Assembly: GCF_002278135.3 (NCBI RefSeq)
Contig: NZ_CP029425.2
Location: 3,014,001-3,078,000, forward strand
Direction: 5' to 3'
DNA length: 64,000 nt
Source: Bradyrhizobium ottawaense
GTDB taxonomy: Bacteria > Pseudomonadota > Alphaproteobacteria > Rhizobiales > Xanthobacteraceae
Numbering within the stretch: the stretch's first letter is position 1; every line of letters starts with the position of its first letter. This document shows positions 46,971 through 55,800 of the stretch, piece by piece. Below the pieces are notes generated by a model. The model had not been told where the DNA came from. It saw only the letters and a program-made list of their open reading frames with translations, and did not search any database. The translations under genes were made by a program, and so were the position numbers.

Positions 46971-48450
46971 TGTCGATAGCGCGGCATTCGCCGTATTCCT
47001 CGCACTGTTCGTCCTCGTCACCGGCATGGGCTTCGTCGCCTCGCGCTGGCGCAAGCCGGAGACGCTCGCCCATCTCGACGAGTGGGGCCTCGGCGGGCGC
47101 AAGTTCGGGACCTGGATCACCTGGTTCCTGGTCGGCGGCGACTTCTACACCGCCTACACCGTGATCGCCGTTCCCGCGCTGGTCTACGCGGTCGGCGCCT
47201 ACGGCTTCTTCGCGCTTCCCTACACCATCATCGTCTATCCCTTCGTGTTCGCGGTGATGCCGGTGCTGTGGAAGGTCGCCAAGGAGCGCGGCTACGTCAC
47301 AGCCGGCGACGTGGTGCGCGGCGCCTACGGATCGCGCGGGCTCGAGCTTGCCGTTGCAGCCACCGGCGTGCTGGCGACGATGCCCTACATCGCGCTCCAG
47401 CTCATCGGCATGGAGGTGGCGATCAAGGCGCTGGGCCTGCACGGCGAGGTGCCGCTCGTTCTCGCCTTCCTGGTGCTGGCGCTCTACACCTATTCGTCGG
47501 GCCTGCGCGCGCCGGCGCTGATCGCCTTCGTCAAGGATATCATGATCTACATCGTGGTGATCGCCGCGATCGCGATCGTGCCGTCCAAGCTCGGCGGCTA
47601 CGGTGCGATCTTCACCGCGGCGGATGCGGCCTTCGCCAAGAAGGGTGCGGGCGGCATCCTGCTGTCGCCGGCGCAGATCGTGCCCTATGCCTCGCTGGCG
47701 CTGGGCTCGGCGCTCGCCGCCTTCATGTACCCGCACACGCTGACCGGCATCTTCGCGTCGTCCGGCGGCAACACGATCCGCAAGAATGCGATGCTGTTGC
47801 CGGCCTACACGCTGCTGCTCGGCCTGCTCGCGCTGCTGGGCTACATGGGCCATGCTGCGGGCCTCAAGCTCGCCAGCAACAACGACGTCGTGCCCGAGCT
47901 GTTCAAGATGCTGTTCCCGAGCTGGTTCGCGGGCTTTGCCTTCGCCGCGATTGCGATCGGCGCACTGGTGCCGGCCGCGGTCATGAGCATCGGCGCGGCC
48001 AATCTGTTCACCCGCAACTTCTGGAAGGTGTGGGTCGATCCGAAGGTGACGCCGGCAGGTGAGGCGAAGGTCGCCAAGATCACCTCCATGCTGGTGAAGG
48101 TCGGCGCGCTGCTCGCCATCCTCCTGATGCCGACGCAGTTCGCGCTCGACCTGCAGCTGCTCGGAGGCCTCTGGATCCTGCAGACGCTGCCGGCGCTGGT
48201 GTTCGGTCTCTATCTGAACTGGTTCTCGAGCACGGCGCTGCTGGCCGGCTGGGCGGTCGGCCTTGCAGGCGGATCCTGGCTGGCATGGTCGGACGGCTTG
48301 AAGCCGCTGCACAGCATTGACCTCGGTGCTGGCCCGGTTGCGATCTACACCGGTCTGCTGGCGCTCGCGCTCAACATCGTGGTGGCCGTCGCGGTCAATT
48401 TGGTGCTCAAGCGCACGCCGCAGGAGCGGCTCTCCCGCGAGGCGGCCTGA
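46960..48450 (+). CDS. mctP: Sodium:solute symporter, monocarboxylate permease MctP-like
   Basis: A 496-residue symporter with about 13 helices, of the SSS family. The closest match I recall is rhizobial MctP, which takes up lactate, pyruvate, propionate and alanine. Characteristic pieces are WFLVGGDFYTAYTVIAVPA near helix 2, YVTAGDVVRGAYGSRG, and PAAVMSIGAANLFTRN. The GTG start at 46960 lies inside the DUF3311 gene. The symporter-domain kinase downstream is likely its regulator: Rhizobium mctP is known to depend on a linked two-component pair. Confidence 0.85.
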   Translation: MLTNVDSAAFAVFLALFVLVTGMGFVASRWRKPETLAHLDEWGLGGRKFGTWITWFLVGGDFYTAYTVIAVPALVYAVGAYGFFALPYTIIVYPFVFAVMPVLWKVAKERGYVTAGDVVRGAYGSRGLELAVAATGVLATMPYIALQLIGMEVAIKALGLHGEVPLVLAFLVLALYTYSSGLRAPALIAFVKDIMIYIVVIAAIAIVPSKLGGYGAIFTAADAAFAKKGAGGILLSPAQIVPYASLALGSALAAFMYPHTLTGIFASSGGNTIRKNAMLLPAYTLLLGLLALLGYMGHAAGLKLASNNDVVPELFKMLFPSWFAGFAFAAIAIGALVPAAVMSIGAANLFTRNFWKVWVDPKVTPAGEAKVAKITSMLVKVGALLAILLMPTQFALDLQLLGGLWILQTLPALVFGLYLNWFSSTALLAGWAVGLAGGSWLAWSDGLKPLHSIDLGAGPVAIYTGLLALALNIVVAVAVNLVLKRTPQERLSREAA

Positions 48451-48600
48451 GGTGACCTGCGAGCGGCGGCCGGCGATCCTCCGGCCGCCGCTCTCGTTCG
48501 GAATGAATAGTCTTTCATGCGATTGAAAACGTTTTAGTATCTGCCCTTGCTCCGACTCCGCTCGTCGCGGGCGGATCTGACGGTCTCGGGTGAGGATGTC

Positions 48601-51600
48601 TTGCAGGCGTGGTTCGTTCTTGCGGTCGCTGCCGGCTATGTGACCACGCTGTTCCTGGTGGCCTGGTGGGGCGACCGGCGGAGCGCCGGTGGGCCGCTGG
48701 TCTTGCCAAACTCCTGGACGGCCGCGATCAGCTATTGTCTGACGCTTGCGGTCTATAACACCTCGTGGAGCTTTTACGGATCGGTCGGGCGTGCCGCCAC
48801 CAGCGGGCTGGACTTCGCCACGATCTATATCGGCCCGACGCTGGTGCTGCTGTTCGGCCAGAGGCTCCTGTCCAAGGTGATCGCGATCGCCAAGGCGCAG
48901 AACGTCACCTCGATCTCGGACTTCATCGCCGCGCGCTACGGCAAGAGCCAGGTGCTGGCGGCCTTCGTGACCCTCGCATCGGTGCTTGGCGTGCTTCCCT
49001 ATATCGCGCTCCAGCTCAAGGCCGTCGGCAAGAGCTTCGACTATCTGATCCTCCAGCCTGAGCGCGCAGGCGGCGAGGCCCTGCGGTTCTGGCAGGATTC
49101 GGCGTTCGGCGTGGCGGCGTCGATGGCGTTGTTTGCGATCGTGTTCGGCGTCCGGCACGTCCATGCCAGCGAGCATCATCGCGGCCTGATGCTCGCGATC
49201 GCCTTCGAGAGCGTCGTCAAGCTGCTCGCCTTCCTGATCGTCGCGCTGTTCGTGCTGTTCGGACTATCGGGCGGGCCGGCCGCACTGCTGTCGCAATTTC
49301 AATCCGAGCCGCAACTGGCGGGGATTCTGAGCTTCGATCCGACGCAGCCGGTGTGGCCAGCGACGATCATCATCTCAGGCATCGCCTTTCTGTGCCTGCC
49401 GCAGGCGTTCCATGTCGCCGTCGTCGAGAACGAGAGCCCGAGCCACACGCGCACCGCAGCGTGGCTTTATCCGGCCTATCTCGCGCTGTTCAGCCTGCTG
49501 ATCCTGCCGATCGCTGCGACCGGGCTGACCCGGTTCGGCGCAATGATGGACCCCGACACCTACGTCATCTCGCTGCCGATCGCGGCGGATGCGAGCGCCG
49601 TCAGCCTGATTGCCTTCCTCGGCGGTCTCTCGGCCGCAACCGGCATGGTGATCATGACGTCGGTCGCGCTCAGCACCATGCTTTGCAACGACGTCATCAT
49701 GCCGCTGCTGCTGCGCTCGCGCGTCTTCGGCCTGCGCGCGCGGAGCCGGCCGATGACCTCGGTCCTGGTGGCGGTGCGGCGGCTCTCGATCCTCGGCATC
49801 CTGCTGCTCGCCTATCTGATGCATCGTCTGGTGAACCAGTCTTATCCGCTCACCGTGATCGGCCTGCTGTCGTTCGTCGCGGTCGCGCAATTCGGCCCGG
49901 CATTCGTCGGAGGGCTGTTCTGGCCGCGGGCCAACAAGGCCGGCGCCTCGCTCGGGATCGCGGCGGGTTTCTGCATCTGGGCCTATACGCTGCTGCTGCC
50001 CTCGGCCGCGCCGCTCTGGCCTGGGATCGCGGAGATCGTTCGCAACGGCCCCTGGCAACTCGGCTGGCTCAAGCCGAACGCGCTGTTCGGTCTCGAAGGT
50101 ATCGATCCGATCTCGCACGCCACGCTCTGGAGTCTCGGTGCCAATCTCGTCTGCTTCCTGGTGTTTTCGGCGTTCGGACGGCAATCGACCGTCGAGCGCA
50201 ACCAGGCTGCCGCGTTCGCCGACGGTGTCGTTCGCGAAACGATCCCGAAGCTGTCCTCGCGCGTGCTGGTCCGTCTCGACGATCTCCGGGCGCTGGCGCT
50301 GCGTTTTGTCGGCGCCGAGCGCGGTGCGGCGTCCTTTGACAGCTATCTTGCCGCTCGTGTCTCCGGCACCGGGCCGCGCCTCGATCCGTCGGGGCTCGTC
50401 GATCTCGACTCGATCCGGTTCACCGAAAACCTGCTCGCTGGCGCGATCGGTGCGGCATCCGCGCGGGTGGTGATCGCGGCGTCGCTCGAAGGGCACTCGC
50501 TGTCGCGGCGGGAGGCGATGGCGATGCTCGACGAAGCCTCGGAGGCGCTGCGTTTCAACCGCAGCCTCTTGCAGAGCACGCTCGAGAGCGTGCCGCAGGG
50601 CATTTGCGCGTTCGACGCCGATTTCAACATCACGGCCTGGAACGGCCGTTTCATCGCGCTCTTGGACCTGCCGCCGGATTTCGTGCGCGTGGGGCTTCCG
50701 CTGGCGGAGCTGATCGCCTTCAACGTCGAGCGGGGGGAGTATGCCGCCTCCGAATTCGCAGCGCTCCTGGTCAACCGTGACGTCGCCACGCAGATCTGGC
50801 CCTATCTCTACGAGCGCAAGCGGCCGGACGGCACGGTGCTCGAAATCGTCTATGACCGCACCGCCGAGGGCGGCTATGTCTCGACCTATACCGACGTGAC
50901 CGAGCGCCACCAGGCCGCCGAAGCCCTGCGACGCGCCAATGAGGGGCTCGAGCTGCGCGTCCGTGAGCGGACCGAGGCGCTCGAACAGGCCAAGGCAGAG
51001 GCCGAGCAGGCCAATCTCGGCAAGACCCGTTTTCTGGCCGCGGCCAGCCACGATCTGCTGCAGCCGCTGAACGCGGCCCGTCTGTTCCTGTCAGCGCTCG
51101 ACGAGAGCCTGAGTGTTTCGTCGCGCACGGCTGACGCCGACAAGGAGCGCGCCCTGGCGAGCAGCGCGGTCACGGCGCTGCGCTCCACCGAGCATGTGCT
51201 CGACAGGCTGCTCGACATCTCCTCCTACGATGCCGGTGCCGTTCGCGCCGAGGTCTTCGACTTCCCGATTGCCGATCTCTTCGTGCAGTTGAACGTCGAG
51301 TTCTCGGCGATGGCACGGGAACGCGGGCTCGTTCTTCGTGTCGTCGATTGCGGCCTCGCCGTGCGCAGCGATCCGCATCTGTTGCGCCGGATCTTGCAGA
51401 ACCTGCTGTCCAATGCGCTTCGCTACACGCCGAGGGGGCGCATCTTGCTCGGCTGCCGGAGGCGGGGCAGCGCGCTGCGCATCGAGATCTGGGACACCGG
51501 TGTCGGGATCGCGGCGGAGGACCAGAAGCGCATCTTCGAGGAGTTCCAGCGCCTCGCGCCCGGATCGGAGAAGGGATTGGGCCTCGGGCTCGCCATCGTC

Positions 51601-52146
51601 GATCGCGTGTCGCGGCTGCTGGGCCATGCGGTCGATGTCCGTTCGCGTCCGGGACATGGCTCGTGCTTTGCCGTCGCGGTGCCGCTTGCGCGCGGACCGG
51701 GCCAGCCGCTTCAGCGCGGTCCGGCAATTGCCGCGCCGGTGGCGGCGGAGCGGCCTCTGACGATCCTGTGCCTGGACAATGACGCGACCATCCTCGACGG
51801 CCTCACGGCGCTGCTCGGTGATTGGGGACATCGCGTGCTGGTCGCACCAGACGCCGCCGGGGCGATGGAAGCCGCCGCGGCCGACGTGCCGGACGTCGTG
51901 CTGCTCGATTACCATCTCGATGGCGGCCGCAGCGGCTTGGACTTTCTCGACGAACTCAGGCAGAAGGCGGGCCGCGAGGTTCGCGCCCTGGTCGTCACCG
52001 GTGATCGCAGCGAAGCGGTCCGCAAGGAAGCGAGGGCGCGCGGCTGCGAGATCCTGTCAAAGCCGGTCAAGCCGGCGGCGCTGCGGCGCTTCCTCGGCAG
52101 CGAAGCCTTGAGTCGGCAGCTCGGGACGAAACAGAGGACTTCCTGA
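48601..52146 (+). CDS. Hybrid histidine kinase with N-terminal sodium:solute symporter domain
   Basis: About 1181 residues from TTG 48601; an in-frame TTG at 48547 would add 18. The first 500 or so residues form an SSS-type transporter fold of about 13 helices. Then come a PAS domain (about 650-760), a coiled coil, HisKA with H817 in AASHDLLQPLNAARLFL, HATPase_c (GSEKGLGLGLAIVDR) and a receiver with D1103 in LLDYHLDGGRSG. CbrA and NahK/ErcS'-type kinases share this layout and sense carbon supply or solute flux. It is 150 bases downstream of mctP and 2 bases before a LuxR-type response regulator, so the likely job is control of carboxylate uptake. Confidence 0.88.
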   Translation: MQAWFVLAVAAGYVTTLFLVAWWGDRRSAGGPLVLPNSWTAAISYCLTLAVYNTSWSFYGSVGRAATSGLDFATIYIGPTLVLLFGQRLLSKVIAIAKAQNVTSISDFIAARYGKSQVLAAFVTLASVLGVLPYIALQLKAVGKSFDYLILQPERAGGEALRFWQDSAFGVAASMALFAIVFGVRHVHASEHHRGLMLAIAFESVVKLLAFLIVALFVLFGLSGGPAALLSQFQSEPQLAGILSFDPTQPVWPATIIISGIAFLCLPQAFHVAVVENESPSHTRTAAWLYPAYLALFSLLILPIAATGLTRFGAMMDPDTYVISLPIAADASAVSLIAFLGGLSAATGMVIMTSVALSTMLCNDVIMPLLLRSRVFGLRARSRPMTSVLVAVRRLSILGILLLAYLMHRLVNQSYPLTVIGLLSFVAVAQFGPAFVGGLFWPRANKAGASLGIAAGFCIWAYTLLLPSAAPLWPGIAEIVRNGPWQLGWLKPNALFGLEGIDPISHATLWSLGANLVCFLVFSAFGRQSTVERNQAAAFADGVVRETIPKLSSRVLVRLDDLRALALRFVGAERGAASFDSYLAARVSGTGPRLDPSGLVDLDSIRFTENLLAGAIGAASARVVIAASLEGHSLSRREAMAMLDEASEALRFNRSLLQSTLESVPQGICAFDADFNITAWNGRFIALLDLPPDFVRVGLPLAELIAFNVERGEYAASEFAALLVNRDVATQIWPYLYERKRPDGTVLEIVYDRTAEGGYVSTYTDVTERHQAAEALRRANEGLELRVRERTEALEQAKAEAEQANLGKTRFLAAASHDLLQPLNAARLFLSALDESLSVSSRTADADKERALASSAVTALRSTEHVLDRLLDISSYDAGAVRAEVFDFPIADLFVQLNVEFSAMARERGLVLRVVDCGLAVRSDPHLLRRILQNLLSNALRYTPRGRILLGCRRRGSALRIEIWDTGVGIAAEDQKRIFEEFQRLAPGSEKGLGLGLAIVDRVSRLLGHAVDVRSRPGHGSCFAVAVPLARGPGQPLQRGPAIAAPVAAERPLTILCLDNDATILDGLTALLGDWGHRVLVAPDAAGAMEAAAADVPDVVLLDYHLDGGRSGLDFLDELRQKAGREVRALVVTGDRSEAVRKEARARGCEILSKPVKPAALRRFLGSEALSRQLGTKQRTS

Positions 52147-52148
52147 CG

Positions 52149-52795
52149 ATGCGCATCCTGATCGGCGATGATCATCCGCTGGTGCAGGCCGCCTTGCGCA
52201 GCGCGCTGTCGGCCGTGCTGCCCGATCTCGACGTCATTGCCTGCCAGTCACTGGACGAGGCGATCGGCGTGCTGACGGCCCAGTCGGGCGAGATCGACCT
52301 GATCCTCTGGGACCTGACCATGCCGGGCATCCAGGGATTTGCCGCGCTGTTCATCCTGTCGGCGCAATTCCCGACTGTGCCGGTGGCGATCATCTCGGCT
52401 CGGCAGGACGCCACCACGATCCGCCGCGCCATCGCCTATGGCGCCTCAGGCTACATCCCGAAATCGCTCGGCCTGCCCGAGATGGCCGAGGCGATCACCA
52501 GGATCTCGCCGGCGAGATCTGGATGCCGCCCAATGTCGGCGGCCGCGGCTCGATCCAGAGCGCCGATGTCGAACTCGCCGCGCGCATGGCCTCGCTGTCG
52601 GCGCAGCAGCTGCGCATTCTCGCGATGATCGTGGAGGGCAAGCTCAACAAGCAGATCGCGGGCGAGCTCGACATCGCCGAGCAGACCGTGAAGGGCCACG
52701 TCTCGACGATCCTGCGCAAGCTCGGCGTCGGCTCGCGCACCCAGGCCGCCGTCCTCGCCGAGCGGCTGTCGTTCGGCCAGCCCAACGCGACCTGA
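52149..52795 (+). pseudogene. LuxR/NarL-type response regulator split by a frameshift
   Basis: The first frame (52149 on) encodes a receiver domain with the phospho-acceptor Asp in LILWDLTMPG, ending correctly through YIPKSLGLPEMAEAI. After ATC at 52503-52505 the homologous sequence continues in the +1-shifted frame as LAGEIW, a linker and a complete LuxR helix-turn-helix (NKQIAGELDIAEQTVKGHVS) to the stop at 52795. One missing C (ATCCTC read as ATCTC near 52505) would explain the break. Both halves are otherwise intact, so the lesion is recent or a sequencing error. It is the expected partner of the kinase 2 bases upstream. Confidence 0.88.
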
Positions 52796-52817
52796 ACTCT
52801 TCCCGCAAAACAAAACA

Positions 52818-52840
52818 GAGGCCGCGAGGCCTCCGTTTTT
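52818..52840 (+). terminator. Rho-independent terminator after the response regulator
   Basis: GAGGCC (52818-52823) and GGCCTC (52828-52833) form a stem with loop GCGA and are followed by TTTTT at 52836-52840. It closes the mctP-kinase-regulator unit and faces the convergent coiled-coil gene. Confidence 0.8.
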
Positions 52841-52867
52841 CGTCGTGCGATTGGCGAGCCTTGTCGC

Positions 52868-55800
52868 TTACCCCAGCCGTCCCGCCGCATGCGCCAGCAG
52901 CGTGTACACCAGCCCCGTCTCCGAGGTCAGGTGGCTGCGCAGTTCCTGCGGGCCGCGGCCGTCGCGGGCGACTTCGTCGAGCAGGCGCTCGAACTCGGCG
53001 ACGTAGCGGTCGACCGTGCCCTTGAAGTTGCGGTCGGCGCGGTACTTGCGGGCGACCTCGTCGAAGGCCTTCTGGCCGGCGGGCGTGTAGAGGCGCTTGG
53101 TGAAGGCCTTGTTCTCGCCGCGCTGGTAGCGGTCCCACATTTCGGCGGCGAGGTTGCGGTCCATCAGCCGGCCGATGTCGAGCGACAGCGATTCCAGCGG
53201 ATTGCCACTTGCCTGCGGCGCCTGCGGCTGCGGCGCGGGTGCGGCGCGGCCACGCGGAGCCTCACGGCCGGTCGGGGCGCCCTGATTGGCGTCCGTGCGG
53301 TTGAGCAGGTCCGACAGCCAGCCGTCACGGCCCTGGTCGCTACCGGCGGGCGCGACCGGCGGTGCTTCGGTGCGGCGCGCGGCCGGCATGCCGAGGTCCG
53401 GCGGCGGCAGCGTGGAAGCGCTGCCGGTGTCGCGCATGCGGGTCTCGGCGCTACGTCCGCCCGCAGCTGCCATGATCGGCTCCTCCTGGCGCTGGACGGC
53501 GACGGACGCGCGGCCCGTCGTGGTGACGTCGAGGCCGCGGCCATGCTGGGCCACGATGCGGTTGAGCTCGGCGAGGGCCTCGATCTGGTCGACGATCACC
53601 TTGCGCATCTGCGCAGTGCTCTCGGCGGCCTCCTGCGGCATCTCGAGCACGCCGCGGCGCAGCTCGTTGCGGGTGGCTTCGAGCTCGTTGTGCATCTCGA
53701 AGGCCATCTGCTTCATGCTGGAGACGAGGTTGGTGAACTTCTCGGTCGACTGCTTGAACATCGTGTCCGCCTCATCCGTGGTCTGGCGGTAGATGTCGTG
53801 CATGGCCTCGATGGTCTGCCGGTGCTCTTCCTCGGATGCGACGCGCACCGCCTCGAACTGGCGGGTGATCGCCGCGGAGCCTGCGCCGGCGGTCTCGGCG
53901 ACGACGCGGGCGATGTCGCGGGCACGCTCTTCGGCGGCCGCCAGCGATTCATCGAGCAGGCCGGTGAAGCGCGACAGGCGCTGGTCGAGATCGGCCGTGC
54001 GCAGGTCGATCGTGGTGACGAGCGATTCCAGCGCCTGCTTGCGCTCGGCGAGCGAGGCGGTGGTGTTCTTGTTGCTCTGCTCGACGACCTGCGCGGCGTC
54101 GACCAGGGCTTTGCCGTGCGCGTCGAACTGGGTCGACAGCTCGCCGAGATCCTGCAGCGCCTTCGTGGTCTTGCTGTTGAAGACGTTGAGCTGCTCTTCC
54201 AGATTCTGCGTCGCCGCGCCGTTGCGCGAGGTGACGTCGTTCATCGCCGAGACGAAGTCGGCGACGCGCGTCACCAGCGCCCGCTCGAGCGAGTTGAGGT
54301 TGTCGTGCGCACCGGTCAGCACCTCCTGAAGCAAGATGTTGCCTTCGCGCAGACGCTCGAACAGCGCCACGGTGTCGGTACGCAGGATCTTGCTGGTCTC
54401 CTGCATCTCCGTGACGGCCGCGATCGAGACCTGGCGCGACTGGTCGATCGCCGCGCGCGAGGCCTGCTCGAGGTCCTTGAGCGACTTGCCGACCGCGCCG
54501 GTGGCGATCTCGCTCGCCGCGTTGATGGTGCGCGCGACTTCCGAGCCGTTGCCCATCATGGTCTGCGAGAACGCCTGGCCGCGCGTCTCGATCGACTTGA
54601 GCGCGTCCGAGGTGACGCGGTCGATGTCGAGCGTGAGCTGGCTGGTCTTGGAGCCGATCGCGTCGACCAGGGCGCCGCGCTTGGCGTCGATCATGTTCGA
54701 CAGGCGGTCGGCCTGCTGCTGCACGTAGGTGACGATCTCGTCGGTCTTGCCGGTCATGGCCTGGCCGAAGCTGGAGCTGGCGGCGAGCACCGAACGCTCG
54801 ACGTCGGACGAGCTCGACTTGACCCGCGAGCTCGCCTCGTTGGAGGCCGAGATCAGCGCGTTCTGGGCGTTGAGCGCGCTGGTCTGGATGTCGTTGGTCG
54901 CGTTCGCGGTGGCCGCGCTCAGCGTCCGTTCGATCTCGGTCGAGATCGTGCGGATCTGGCTCGCGGCGTCTGCCGAGGTCGAGGTCAGCGAGGTCTGGGC
55001 CTCACGCGCGCTGTTGAGGATGGTCGAGGCGGTGTCGGCACCGACCGCGGTCAGCGTGCGCTCGATGTCTGTGGTCAGCGACTTGATCTGGCTGGCCGCA
55101 TCGGTCGAGGCGGAGATCAGCGAGCCCTGAGCCTCGCGCACGCCGCTGGTGAGCGCCTCGATGGTGGCGCCGCCGGCGGTTGCCAGTGCGCGCTGCATCT
55201 CGGCCGCGAGCGAACGGACCTGGCTGGTCTGCTCGGCCGAGACGGAGAGCAGGGTGGTCTGAGCGTCGCGGGCGCTGGTGGTGATCGTCTCGGCGGTGGA
55301 CTGGCCGACCTGCGATAGCGAACGATGCACTTCGGCCGCGAGCGACTTGACCTGGCTGGCCGCCTCGGAAGACGCCGTGACCAGCATGTTCTGCGCCTCT
55401 CGCGCGCCGGCGGTGATGGTCTCGGCGGTCGAGGTGCCGGCCATCGAGAGCGAGCGCTGCACATCGGCGGTGAGCGACTTGACCTGGGCCGCCGCATCCG
55501 AGGACCCGGCAACCAGCGTGTTCTGCGCCTCGCGCGCGCCGCTGGTGAGGATCTCGGCGGTCGAGGTGCCGGCCATCGTGAGCGAACGCTGCACGTCGGA
55601 GGAGAGCGCCTTGATCTGATTGGCGGTCTCGCTCGAGGCCGCGATCAACGCGCTCTGCGCATCGCGAGCGCCGGCGGTGATCGATTCCGCCGTGGTGGTG
55701 CCGGCCATCGACAGCGAGCGCTGCACGTCGGCGGTGAGCGTCTTGACGTGGTTGGCCGCGTCCGAGGACGCCGTGACGAGGGTGGTCTGCACCTCGCGGG

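Noticed and set aside
46930..49179. 749-codon frame antisense to mctP and the kinase
   Set aside because: It is Arg/His/Gln-rich with no recognisable domain, and it crosses the boundaries of two real genes.
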